Of a stretch of DNA of 64,000 nucleotides, positions 52,447 to 63,887 are shown one piece after another. The translations under genes and the position numbers were made by a program. The DNA is from Lasiosphaeris hirsuta (lineage: Eukaryota > Ascomycota > Sordariomycetes > Sordariales > Lasiosphaeriaceae). The notes beneath the pieces were generated by a model. The model saw only the letters and a program-made list of their open reading frames with translations. It made no database searches and was not told the DNA's origin. Numbering within the stretch: position 1 is the first letter of the stretch; every line of letters starts with the position of its first letter. Location of the stretch: NCBI GenBank assembly GCA_030549175.1, contig JAUKUA010000001.1, positions 3,286,001-3,350,000 of the forward strand. Reading direction: 5' to 3'.

Positions 52447-53541
52447 TCAACCATCCCGACTCCAGGCATACTCAAGGGTCATCACGGGCTCCTCGCTGAA
52501 ACCGCCTTCGATCATCTCCCGGACCTCTCTGAACCCCTCTTCCTCGTAGAGCTTTATAGCAGTCGACAAAATGCGCAGTGTCGTCAACGTACACCTGCGA
52601 AACCCGGCTTGTCGGACAAATGCCATCGCAGCACCAACCAGTTTTCTCCCAAGACCGAGCCCCCGAACCGACCCGTCTACGATGAAGGCCCGTAGGCGTG
52701 CAACGCCTTCCTGCCCCGAGGACTCGCCGTCGATGTATATGACACCCATGATGCGTTCTACGGCCGGCCCTAGGTCCTGGGCGGGAACCGTCTGCACCGC
52801 CGACCATACCTGATTCATCGGCTTATCCAAGCGCGTCAGAAGATCACTCAGACTCGAAGCGAGCCCTGCCTCGAACGGGACCCCCCAGCCGCAAGTCTTA
52901 TGGTAAAACTCCAGGTGTAAATCCAACGTACGCCCTAGAATCCCTGGACGATAGCCTGCGACAATCTCCACGGCAGGTCCCGGTACTAGCACAGGAGGTG
53001 GCCTCGGAGCTTGCTGCGGGCTGGTAGGGCGAGTGGGTTCGGGGGTCGAAACCGCCTCGGCGAGTCTTACGCGCTCCAGCGCAGCGGCGTAGAGGCGGAA
53101 TGCTGCTGTGATATCAGTCGCGGCTTCTGGGAGCGCGGTGGCGAGGGCTCTTGTGACTTGGTTTTGGGCATACGCGTTTATTGCGCGGAGCGTTTGCGCA
53201 CCAGCTGGCGTGAGGGAATAAACCATCTCTGAGTCACCGACGACCCCTTCACTCTCCAAAGCAATGTCGCCATTGGCGACAAGCTCGGATGCCGCCTCAC
53301 CGAGTCGGGTTTGGGAGACCTTCAATTCGACGCCGAGGCTTCGGGGACTGCGGATTTTATGTTCTCCTATCTCGATCAAGCAATGCACAGCAGCAGGTGA
53401 AAGGGCAGAGCCGGCAAGTGTAGGCTGAAGAAATCCCCATTCTCGCACCAACTTCCTAGATGCGTCGCGGAGGGGCGGGATGAGATCGATCAAGGGCTCT
53501 GGGTCCGTAGATAGCGTGAAGCTGCGAGGTGGGACATACAT
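52447..53541 (-). CDS. MarR-type winged helix fused to GNAT acetyltransferase
   Basis: A single intronless frame of 364 residues. About 1-130 is MarR-like: LSPAAVHCLIEIGEHKIRSP, then a recognition-helix region PRSLGVELKVSQTRLGEAAS, and a wing (MVYSLTPAGAQTLRAINAYA). A Pro-rich linker (168-190) leads to GNAT (about 195-362): DLHLEFYHKTCGWGVPFEAG, IMGVIYID, LRAFIVD, the acetyl-CoA loop VRGLGLGRKL at 292-301, and TAIKLYEEEGFREV. Known: MarR-GNAT fusions are common in bacteria, where the same pre-GNAT block (His...Tyr...GW..FE) is seen. Inferred: acetylation of a small molecule or amino group, possibly with DNA binding. The intronless bacterial layout suggests transfer into fungi, though base use looks like the neighbours'. 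The C-terminus is intact. Confidence 0.85.
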   Translation of the reverse strand: MYVPPRSFTLSTDPEPLIDLIPPLRDASRKLVREWGFLQPTLAGSALSPAAVHCLIEIGEHKIRSPRSLGVELKVSQTRLGEAASELVANGDIALESEGVVGDSEMVYSLTPAGAQTLRAINAYAQNQVTRALATALPEAATDITAAFRLYAAALERVRLAEAVSTPEPTRPTSPQQAPRPPPVLVPGPAVEIVAGYRPGILGRTLDLHLEFYHKTCGWGVPFEAGLASSLSDLLTRLDKPMNQVWSAVQTVPAQDLGPAVERIMGVIYIDGESSGQEGVARLRAFIVDGSVRGLGLGRKLVGAAMAFVRQAGFRRCTLTTLRILSTAIKLYEEEGFREVREMIEGGFSEEPVMTLEYAWSRDG

Positions 53542-55254
53542 TTCTATTCTGATACCGCGCCTTGGTGTTCAATGCCCTTGGATCTGAGACGATTGTATCT
53601 CGTGCTGCGAGTTGGATTCGTTTCACTCTGCTTCTTGACCCCATGGCAGCATTCACTCGTAATCAACTGTACACCCCCTCTTTGATTCGAAAAACGACTA
53701 GACTTCCAACTCCCGTTGCAAGGTATCCCGATTTCGGTGTGGGGGGAGGGGGAGGGCGAGGGGGGAGCGGGGCCCCCAACACCAAACCAATCGTGGACGT
53801 CGACCTCCATCCCTTCTTCACCAAGCCTTCAGTTGCGATGTGGTCCTACCAGGTGACTGGAGGATATCTCGCCGGCGACAGCTGCATCATGGATCAAGTT
53901 GAGAGCACTGACACCTCAGCACAAATCGGCACTTCTCCGACATACAACACTCGGTTGTGCTGAGAGCGGTGCCCAAGGTACCTAAGGTACCTACCTAATG
54001 GAAAGAGCTACTTCCGTCTCCCTGGGTACCTACCAACCTTGGGTAATAGTCCTAACATAGGTAGTGACACCGCAGCAACGTGCCATGTGTGGAACCTCAA
54101 TAGGAACTGCGAACCTGTAGACTTTATTGAACATGAAATGTCAACTCGTTCTCACATCGCAATGCTTGCTATAAGAGATACCCTCCAAAGGCTGAACAAA
54201 CATTAATCAAGTGCGACCTGGAGCTTTTTCGAAAACAGAATTACGAGCCGAGGTTTCACCTCGACATGACGCCGGGCTGGGTATGAAGAGTGGCCGACAG
54301 CCGTCCCGATGCCGTACTTCCGAGCAGAAGGCCATGAGCTATGCACTTTCATCGCGGACATTTTTCTTTCGTTTAGCCCTTGACGACTTGTGGCACTAAA
54401 ACGACGACGCGCCTGATCAGTGGGTTGACGCGTCCCCCGTCAACTACCTAGGCAATCAAGCGGATTGCTATGGCCAAGGGACAATAATTGGGCCGATAGT
54501 CAGAGCTCGCGGCGGGACTTTATGAGTTACTACAGCGACAAAGTGTGCTTCATTGGTGGCCTGCCTCAGTTGTGAACGGAGCCGGAGACGGGAATGAAAC
54601 TGGCGTCCCGTTGCGGCTTCCTGACGAGGGGCCTGCAACCTTTCTTGAGTCGCCGACCTATCACGACGATGTGCACTTGCCCCCGCGCATACGCCTTTTC
54701 CCCAGTGGTTGCGAGATGCGAGATGGAATTTGGGCACTTTTGCGGCGGGGTCCGCGGCCTAGGGACGGGATTTAAGGAATCTCGGGAAACCCGAACAAGG
54801 ACTCACTGGCCGTCGGTCCATGGCCATTGGGAAATGACTTGCCGAAAAATAAAATAAAAGAGAAGAGGAGTGATTGGATAACGCCGCGGTTGTTGCCAGT
54901 TCGCCCTTGGACGAGGGAAGCCAGAAACTCCCGTCGTTTCCGCGTCGGAGGTTGGACAGCTATCGCCTCCCTGGTAAACAACCTAAACTATACGTGTTCG
55001 AGTCCTGAATCTAGTTCTAACTGCTTCTTCTAGCACCCCCGAGCCCTGCATGCGCCCCCCCGCCCCCCCCCCCCCCCAAGTCTTGCGACAGCTAACTGCG
55101 CCATCCTATCACCTACTAATACTAATACTGACGTCGTCTCCCTTGCGATTCGTGTTTTCGACTCTACCGCCTTCTGCTTCCCACGGGACTGGAAGCACAA
55201 GTGTCTAGGCTTTGAGAATACCTACCCAAGAACCCCCATCACCCACTACGTCAA
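53542..55254. other. Divergent region between MarR-GNAT and P450 genes
   Basis: A G/A-rich block (53740-53770) lies next to the MarR-GNAT start. A GGTACCTA inverted repeat is at 53972-54043. A C-rich homopolymer tract is at 55050-55078, about 180 bases before the P450 ATG. The open frames at 54211-54857 have no domain. Confidence 0.5.
53972..54043. repeat. Imperfect inverted repeat built on GGTACCTA
   Basis: CCCAAGGTACCTAAGGTACC on the left faces GGGTACCTACCAACCTTGGG on the right, with about 30 bases between. The outer 7-8 bases match exactly as inverted arms (CCCAAGG/CCTTGGG), and the left arm holds a tandem GGTACCTA. It may be a hairpin, a factor-binding array or a remnant of a small inverted-repeat element. 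Confidence 0.7.
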
Positions 55255-56983
55255 ATGGGTCTTCCCTACCGCTCCATATCGGCGGTGTCACTTGGAGTTG
55301 GATACCTCTTGTCATTAGGCGGGCTACCACAAGCCCCCAAGACGGGCCTCTTGTTCGCCTTCGTTGCGCTATGGTCATTTCAGTTCATGCTGTATGCCGC
55401 GTGGGCGGTGGTGCTTTACCCGAAGCTATTTTCTCCTCTCCTCGGTCTCCCTGAACCAACCGGCAACTCCTTCTTCAACGGACAATGGGCCAAGATAACT
55501 GGAAAGCCTACTGGGATCCCAATGTTGGAATGGTACGGCGTTTTGTCTGCAATCCAAAGCTGCCTTGGGATGCCTGCTAACCAAAGCTAGGGTCAACTCC
55601 ATACCAAATGATGGAGTGATTCGTTATCTCGGACTCTTGAACCAGGAGAGACTGATAGTCACATCGCCAAAGGCTCTTGCTGAGGTACTGACAACCAAAA
55701 GCTACGATTTCCAGAAGCCCGACTCACTTCGCTTCTCGATTGGTCGCATCTTGGGTATGACGGGCATCCTGTTCACCGAGGGCGATGAGCACAGGGCCCA
55801 ACGACGAAGCCTTCTGCCGGCTTTTGCCTTTCGGCATATCAAGGACCTGTATCCCGTTTTCTGGAGCAAGTCTCGCGAGTGCGTGGATGCCATGACAGAG
55901 GCCATCATTTCCGATGCCGCCAAGGCCGCAGAGGGGCCAGGCTCACGGCCCGCGTCTGTCATCGAAGTGGGCACATGGGCCTCGCGCGCAACGCTCGATA
56001 TCATCGGCGTCGCTGGTCTTGGGCGCGATTTTGGCGCGATCGAGAACCCAACAAACGAACTCAACCAGACATACCAGCACCTCTTCCGACCCAGTCGACA
56101 GGCCGAGATCCTTGGGTTATTGGGATTGTTCATCCCAGGTTGGTTTCTTGACAAGCTACCCGTCAAGCGTAATGGCGACGTCCACGCAGCAGCCAGGTTC
56201 ATCCGCGCGACATGTGCCGATTTGATCCAGGAAAAGAAACAGAAGCTTGCCCGCAAGGAACTGACAGATGTTGACATCCTTTCTGTGGCCCTCGAGTCGG
56301 GGGGCTTCACAGATGAGAACCTCGTTGACCAAATGATGACTTTTTTAGCGGCCGGGCATGAAACGACGGCCTCATCCATGACTTGGGCCATTTACCTCCT
56401 GGCGAGACATCAGTATGTGCAAAGCCGGCTGCGGGATGAGATCCGCGAACGGCTCCCGCCACTCGGCACCGACTCAACAGTCTCGAGCCTCGACATCGAC
56501 CACATGCCCTATCTCAATGCCGTCGTCAACGAGATTTTGCGCTACTTCGGCCCCGTGCCCATGACGCTACGTGAGTCTGCCATCGATACAAGCATCCAGG
56601 GACACTTCGTGCCCAAGGGCACACGCATCATGATCACGCCTTGGGCCATCAACAAATCCGAAAGCATGTGGGGAGCCGACGCGCTTCAGTTCAATCCGGA
56701 CAGATGGATCCCGAAATCCGAAGGGGACAAGCGGGCCGCGAGTGGCGGCGCGACAAGCAACTACGCTTTTATGACATTCTTGCACGGCCCAAGATCATGT
56801 ATTGGGCAGGCTTTTGCCAAGGCTGAATTCGCGTGCCTGCTAGCGTCGTGGGTTGGAAGGTTTGAGTTTGAGCTCCATAACAAGGAGGAGGCGGATGAGG
56901 CAAAGATCCTTATCAAAGGGGGCATCACGGCGAGGCCGGCAAAGGGCATGTATATCAAGACGACGGTGGTTGAGGGGTGGTGA
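55255..56983 (+). CDS. Cytochrome P450 monooxygenase
   Basis: Two exons, 55255-55532 and 55591-56983, give 556 residues over a 58-nt intron (gtacgg...gctaac...gctag). The N-terminus carries hydrophobic anchor segments (LLFAFVALWSFQFMLYAAWA). Then come the C-helix region with GDEHRAQRRSLLPAF, the I-helix oxygen motif AGHETTASSMTW at about 347, E-x-x-R in NEILRYFGP at about 404, FNPDRWIP, and the heme loop FLHGPRSCIGQAFAKAEF, with the axial Cys near 495. Known: membrane-bound class II P450s use electrons from a separate reductase to hydroxylate lipids or natural products. The sequence type is CYP3/CYP4-like fungal; family and substrate are not recognised. All key residues are intact. Divergent from the MarR-GNAT gene by 1.7 kb; no polyketide or peptide synthase is near. 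Confidence 0.93.
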
Positions 56984-59494
56984 ACTCTGTGGATACCCCC
57001 AAAGGGCTGGTTGCTAGGGCGTTGGCGTTGGTGATTGTGTGTTTCAACGATGGTGCGGGTCTTCGTATATGCGCCGAGGAGGGGAGGGGTGTGTTATAAT
57101 AGTTTGGATGCAAGATGGAAACCCTTTGCTCTCTCTTTCTCTTTTGGATCGGGAATCGCTTCTCCATTCCGAGTATAGGTAGTAGGCATAGGGATCAAGA
57201 GATGTCTCCTTGCGCACTGTTTGTCAAGTCAGCGAGGCTTGCAGGTCCAACGAGAGAACTAGCACGATGAATTGCGACATGGAGCCATCATGAATATATT
57301 GGACTTTGTTAATCTATGTCATTCCCCACATCCCGCCCGTGTTCACGGGCGTACTCATGGTCGGGAATAAGGACGCGAGGAAAAGGGGAGGAGTGTCCAG
57401 AGATGTAAGAAAGAACACGCATCTTATTTAGCCTACTCTGACCCGTAAACCCGTGCACTACCAGTGCTCCCAGCTGTAACCTCACCTCTGCTGATGTTTT
57501 TCATACCGTATTAGACGTGCCTTGCCATTTTGCTGTTGAGAGCCTACGCGGACCCGGGAGAAAATGAAGGCCCGACAAACCTGCGCCAGTTCCCCGCCCT
57601 TTTGTCTAGGGCTCGTCCCTCTATGCGAGCAGGCGGGGAAGCCGGCGTCTCTGCCAGCCTCGAGAACTATGCGGTGAGAGTCCGGTTCCTCATTCTGCGC
57701 GGCAGTTGACCCCCACACGGGAGGAGGAGGGCTACCCTGCTATGGAACCAGACCTCCCTCCTTACGACTCGACGACGAGGTACTCGACCATGGGACACCC
57801 ACCGAGGTGGCCGAGGCGATGGGAGGGGGGAAGATGGTGGGCGGCACACAATTGTGTGCCGTCGAGCCGTTACCCCCCCGCGCTGCCCGCTATGATAGCC
57901 CGAGTCGGCCTCCTTCCTCTCGGCAGCAGGGCAGAGCGGAGTAAAAACTAGCCACAGAGGGTATTGTGGGGCGGGCCGGAGGTCTGTGGATTCCTCACCA
58001 GAGACAGTGGCCGTCCGCCCAGCTTCCCTCGTGAGCTCGGGCATGGTTCGACCGTTCGCCAGCGCCCTGGGTCCCGCGGACGGCATGAATCGCCGGGCTT
58101 TCAGGCTCCGCATTGTGGAAAAGTCCGCTCGGGATGACCACATGTGTGTCGTCTAGGACTGGGTGACCTTGATACGTCTAAGCAAGCATTTCGCATGAAG
58201 TCGACCTTGCGGGGTTGAAACAATCCGCATATAGCGGCGGCGAATAGAAAGGGAGGGGATCTGGGGGATGTTGGGGGGGGGGGGGGGGGGAGGTGGGATG
58301 GGGGACACTCGATCGTGTGGACGAGAGAACCGCGGTGCAGAGATCTGAGCAGGGGTGCCTGCCTGTGCCTGGCAGCTGGAGGGAGACGCAGGGGAGAAAC
58401 GGCAGAAGAAATAGAAGATAGTCTTGATTGAAAAGGTGAAACATCAGTGCTCAGACCCTCCTCTCTCTCTCTCTCTCTGCCAGACAAGGCGTACAGTGAG
58501 TGAATGTTTGATGCACAGACACACCCTCACCCCAGGCGATGTTTCATTATTACTCGCATCTATATGCAAGGAATATGCCGTCGACGGAAGCGAGTGTTGG
58601 AGTAGAGCTGGGACCGTGTCGAACAGCGGGAGCGTTTTCGTTTTGTACTATGGAATCGGTGGGCAATCCAATGACGGGAGGGCAATCATCCAACCTGTGG
58701 TCAAAGCTGGCCTCGGCCACAAACGCCATGGCCTACCTGCCCACCGTGCTGCTGCGTGGTTTGGCCGTGGCCTGCATCTCGGGTGCGGGAAGGGCTAGAA
58801 ACAGGGACGGGCTGCCGTCTGCCGCTTTGACCGCCATGCTCGCTCCGCATTGCAACTCTGTTCCATGAACCATGGGCCCCCGCGCAAGACGAGGCGGCTC
58901 ACTAGATGTCAAATTGTTGAGCTGGTTGTTGTTTGGAATTGCGGATTTTGGATTTTGGATTGTGGATGTGATCGTGTCGGTTACAGGCTCCTAAGAGGGG
59001 GTACGGCATGCTACCATCACCTCTTGGGAATGCAGTTTGTGTGAGACATGGAAATCCCGCCCTGTGGCCACCGGGGCTTTCATGCTTCAGATGTTGACGC
59101 TCCGGACGGTGAGCTCGGCCGGCTCGGTGACTTCTCGTGTATCGGCAACAAGGCATCACATAGCGCAAGACTGTCCCGGCTGTGTGTAAGACTGAGTCCT
59201 TGATTCGAAGACTAGCAAGCCAGCAAAAATAACAAGTTAGCTCGATCGCGCGCCCGACTGCGCGATTGCCCCTCCCACCAGTGGATATCATGAAAACCAA
59301 AGGCCCAACCTCATGTCCGTACTGTCATCCGTACCGAGTGCCTATGAGCTTTCAGCTTTCAGCCCCCGTAAAATGCCCCAAACACCTGTCCTCCAACTCC
59401 CTAAGACCATGACTGATTAAAAGCAAAGTAATACAAGCGCGCAAGACCGAAGACGGTAGCCACGCAAGAAAGAGAGGCGCCGCCTCATTAGCAA
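56984..59494. other. 2.5-kb region between P450 and Myb genes
   Basis: Short frames on both strands without domain. A G tract lies at about 58272-58290 and a TC repeat at 58459-58478. Between 57480 and 58490 minus-strand frames are Arg/Pro-rich from CG-rich sequence and do not look real. Confidence 0.45.
58459..58478. repeat. TC dinucleotide microsatellite
   Basis: About ten copies of TC in a row. Confidence 0.9.
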
Positions 59495-60361
59495 TCACCT
59501 CCATGTGCCGTGGATCTTGCTCCGCCGACTATTTCTCTTGATGCCCACATCCCCGTTAATCATCAGGCTCTTCCACCGCCGCCCGACGCTGCTGCGGTCT
59601 TTCCCCAGGCTGCGCGCACAATCTTGCCAGTCCGACTTGCTGAGCTTGAGCTTCTCAAGCACCAGCTCGACAAGGATGCGGTCCTCCTCTGTGCTCCACA
59701 TCGCGCCGTCGGCCTCAACAACGACATGCGTGCCTCCAACTGTACTGCTCTCGTCCTTGAACACTCCATCGGTGTGCAGCTCATGATAGTCGGACCGCTC
59801 CAGCCCAAGTGGTAGTACCTCGGGCGCGATGCGCGCCCGCTTTGGCGTTGTCGGTCTTGGTGGTAGAGCCTCGGCCTCATCCACAGTATTCTCCTCCAAC
59901 TCGCGCGCCATCTCCGACTCGCTATCCAGGCCATCGTCATCGCGACCCATGTCGTCGTCGACGGCGCGACGGCGCTTGTTAGGTCCTCTTGCCGGCGCCG
60001 CACGCTTCAAAATGCGCTTCCGTATAGGTCCGTGATCGCTAGTCGACACTACCAGGCCTTCAGCCTTGCGCGATCGAAGGCGCAGCTTGATAGGAGATGT
60101 GGCATGTGACATGGGTGGGGTGGGCAGTTGCGCGTGCGACGAGGCGGGCGGGGTGATGGGTGAAGGATCGACCATGGGCGTGGGTGCGGGCACCGTGAGG
60201 AGCGACTGTAGTGAGCGGCATGTCGTGAAGATGTTGCCAATGGCCGTTTGGGTCGACAGCTGAGGCGGGCTGGCGGGCGGCGAGACGAGCAGCGCTGACT
60301 GCAGACGCGTGAGCGGTGGCTGTTGTGACGAGTCGCAGGTGAAGGCGGACGGTAGTAACAT
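59495..60361 (-). CDS. Single Myb/SANT-domain nuclear protein
   Basis: A single exon of 288 residues from the ATG at 60361. The C-terminus (about 222-275) is one Myb/SANT repeat, MWSTEEDRILVELVLEKLKL then SDWQDCARSLGKDRSSVGRR and W-K-S-L, with the expected spaced Trp residues. It ends in a basic tail. The N-terminal half is Pro/Ser/Thr-rich with two basic patches (IRKRILKRAAPARGPNKRRR) that look like a bipartite nuclear signal, followed by an acidic stretch (DDDMGRDDDGLDSESEMARE). Known: single-Myb fungal proteins include telomere and promoter binders. I cannot say which target applies. The frame has no upstream in-frame Met nearby. No intron is needed. Confidence 0.75.
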   Translation of the reverse strand: MLLPSAFTCDSSQQPPLTRLQSALLVSPPASPPQLSTQTAIGNIFTTCRSLQSLLTVPAPTPMVDPSPITPPASSHAQLPTPPMSHATSPIKLRLRSRKAEGLVVSTSDHGPIRKRILKRAAPARGPNKRRRAVDDDMGRDDDGLDSESEMARELEENTVDEAEALPPRPTTPKRARIAPEVLPLGLERSDYHELHTDGVFKDESSTVGGTHVVVEADGAMWSTEEDRILVELVLEKLKLSKSDWQDCARSLGKDRSSVGRRWKSLMINGDVGIKRNSRRSKIHGTWR

Positions 60362-63300
60362 CCTTTTTTGCTCGGTTTGTTCGGCCGCGATATATCAAAA
60401 CTAGCGTATATATGTTCGTTGCTGGCCAGCCCTAGGGCTGAAGCTCTCAATAGTGGTCGTGGGTGGTGGCTGGTCCTGGCTAAATGTGCAAAACCCGGAA
60501 ACGGCGTTTGCGACGGAATGCGCCCACGGCTAGGTCGACAGATATGGAATCTGAAGTCGACTGGTGCCGCGAGAGATAGCAAGGTCTTCCAAACTTGTTG
60601 TGGTAGGAAGTTCAGTGAGCGAGGTAGGAGATGTAGGAGCAAGTTGGGAATGTCACTGTGTGCTTTTCAGGGTCACGATGTTGAGCTCGAAGGTTGACAG
60701 CGGCAAGATGGCAGACGGTGTACGAAGGCCTAGGGAAGGTGAAAGGGTTGAAATAGGAGACGTTCGGGGACGACCAGAGGGTTAATGCGCCTAATAAGAG
60801 GGCTTGGAGCATTGGGTAGGTAGGTTCGCGGAACTGGCAAGGGACGGAACCCCTGGTCTGCCCATGGATCCCCCCCCCCCCCCAAATGCCTGCCCTGGGC
60901 TCCGAGTGGGCCACATGACGGATTCAGTAAGGGTGGACGGACCAATTGAGGGAGCCCGAGCACTGCGGGTACCCCTCCTTGACGGACCTGCAAGCCTGCA
61001 ACCTCTACAATCTCGCCTGCAAGCCTCCTGAACACACAACAGCACAGCACGAAGATGGACGCAGCCCGCGCACCTGGAGTTTCTAAAGTGGAGTGCCTCG
61101 TCCCTGCACAGGCAGCTATACTAAAAAGAAAATCAAATCATGGAGGTCGAGGGATACGGCGGGCTTCACACCACACATCAAACGCCGCACACGTTTCTGC
61201 ACAGCACGCCCTGCCGGCGATGTTTGCGGCACTCGACATGACGGCCGATCTAGCCCCGCCAGGGTCCAAGGTGGATTACTCCTGGTCTCGCAGCACGGTT
61301 TGCGCCTCCATCGTCTTTTCCTCCCTAGATGTTACCGAAAATCAACCCTCGCGGCTTTTCTCCTCGATATTCCCTCCCATCCCTCTCGGAAGCATGTTCG
61401 GGCGACGTGTGTGTGTGACCTCGAGTGTCAAGGCTGACTGCATTACCCTCTTCTATACTCGTTGCTGTACTGAAACGGCCACCCGTTAGCTCTTCCGGCT
61501 CGTTCGTTCGGATCGCGGGTAATATGCCAGGTTATAAGAGACTCGCAGCCGGGTTAGGTCCATGTGTGCAACCCCAGATCACCGAAATATGTTGGGAACG
61601 ATTCCAGGCTGAGCGAAATCAGCTTCTTATTAGCCGCCTGGCGCTCAGCTAGGTAATCACAAGCAGGCCGCAACAGTAGGTCAACATTTCTTCACAAAAT
61701 TCGTAGGCATGGATGGAGCTGAGCCCTCAAGGCGCCATTCAAGCCAACAGTCTGCTGGTCAAGCGCTAGTCAAGCGCGCGGATGCCTCTCTTCAACCCTG
61801 TCACTGGTGCTTGGGGTTTCTCTCAGGCCTTTGGAACAGGACAATACAAGGTAAGGTGTCCGTATGAGGTCAGCGCAATGTGCGGTTCTAACGATGGGGT
61901 CTAACGATGTGGCACACTCCGCAGTAAGCCTCACGGCATCGAGGCCATCTGCTTGTAGCCAAATGGGTGGCATGTCATTGATCTGTGTGGTATAGACTGC
62001 TGCACCGCTGCAATTTAGGGCACACCCTTATTATTGCGCACTTTGGACCATCGCTGCTGATGTAGCTCAGTGGTGTGGGTGGGTGGGGGAACTGTTGAAG
62101 AGGGGAGGCTTGCTGCAACCTGAGATGCAGGTACTCTCAATGTCTGACAGCTGAGGACGAAAAGACGAGATCGGCGGTTGTTCGAGCAGCAAGGAGGGCT
62201 GCGATACCTTGGGCCGACACCCGTGCTTCCGAAGCCCGAGAGAGCTACGGATATTGGGAATATTGAAGATGTGGGCGGCCTTTTTTCCCTCAGCTCTTTC
62301 TCTCTTCCTCCCTTTCCTTCTTCCCCAGGCAGATGTCCGAGAGGAGGAAAAATAATGCTAGATTCACCGGCGGGTATGTCAAGGTGAGACGCGAGACGGC
62401 GGGACACCTGATGATCGAGTTCTGTCCCCCACGAAGACGCTCCTCAACGGGAACGATAAGAACTGCCAGTCATACAGCGCTGCAGGAAACGGCACGGCTG
62501 ATCGAGCAAGCTTGATTGAGATGAGCGATAACAGATTGCAACGGCACTCAAGAAAACCCCGGTTCGGGTACCGCCACAATGTTGCCCTGCCCGGCTTCCC
62601 GCTTTTGGTCCCTCTCTCTCTCATGACAAGGGAATGTGGGATGGGAGGGGAGGACAGGAGGCTGCAAGGCAAAGCGAGGGGTTGCTAGACCCCCAAACAG
62701 GGCATGAGGTTGGAAGACGCGTCGACGCGCCAGACCGACACGACGCAGACGCGGTTGGTTTAATTAAGCATTGCCCAATCAAGGTCACACTAGTGGGGGT
62801 ATCAAATGCTGATTGAGTGTGTGCACAGTTTGCGACAAGCGGTCGACGCCAGGTCATTTATAGCCTGGAGGGAAAACGTCAGGTCTATCGGAACCGCTGC
62901 CGATGATGCTAGTCAGCATCCGCATAGCCCCACCCCGTACCCGACTCCCTGTCTCCCGGTCTCCGGCCTCGCAAAGTCGGCAATTCAAGCTAGGGGTGCC
63001 GACTGTACACAGCAGATCCAGCTTTCTTACCTCTCTCGGTCTCGCTCTGTTTTTCGTCATTTCAAGTTCAAGCTGACAGCATTTGAAACTGGCGTGCGTT
63101 GTGCGTAGCAGAAGATCAACCCAAGCCCCTATCTCACGCCGTCACAAAACATTGCATGACACCAAGTTTTCAGCGCGCCTAATGATCTAACCTGCACAAA
63201 CACTCATTGTTAGACTCTGGAAACAGCATAGGAAAACCAAGGAAATTCAGGGGCTGGGGGCAATTTCAAGCCTCTCGCTTCTCGTTCTCTCTCATTCCAC

Positions 63301-63887
63301 CTAATTCTAGTCTTGCCTAGCCACAAGTCTGCTTGCTAGTCGATACTATCATGGCATCACATAAGATAGCTGAATGGTGGCCCCCGTTTCCGGGTGTCTG
63401 CTCAAGGCTGCCGCAAGGTTGCCGTGGATTCTTGAACTCCCCAGTGCCTTATATACCAGGTATTGGTTTCTTGATGGTCGCAAGGCATCGAATAGGTGGT
63501 ATCTTTCTCACATCAGTAATATTACACGTCTGAGATTAGGTAGTTGATTCCAAAGGGGTAGAGACCCTCATGGCTAGAACCAATACTAGTTGGGATTGCT
63601 GGGCCTGTCCTTGTGGTCAGAAGTGATGCCTGGAGATGTCTCCCAAGGCCTCACCCCATGGCACAAAGACAACCGTTGCCCAGGATCTCAGGCCTACTAC
63701 TAGTCAACCTATCGACTTAGAATGGTCGGCCGGCTCTCTTGTCCTCATCCGCCCCCGGTCAGCTGGCCTGTCGACATTTCCGTCGAATCTCATTTACGGT
63801 CGAACCGCCATTCACTGGTGTCCATTAACCAGCAAGCCGACATTCACTTTTACTTTCATCTATATTCACGGGGTCCAAGCGCCTTAG
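60362..63887. other. 3.5-kb region with no gene recognised
   Basis: A C tract lies at about 60870-60882. Frames at 61055-61489, 62015-62407 and 62806-63108 have no domain or consistent composition. Around 62755-62767 a TTTAATTAA island occurs. Nothing else is supported. Confidence 0.45.

Noticed and set aside
55050..55078. C-rich homopolymer tract as a regulatory element of the P450 gene
   Set aside because: Similar G or C runs occur at 11.9, 16.5, 58.3 and 60.9 kb; most likely slippage-prone filler, with length possibly affected by sequencing error.
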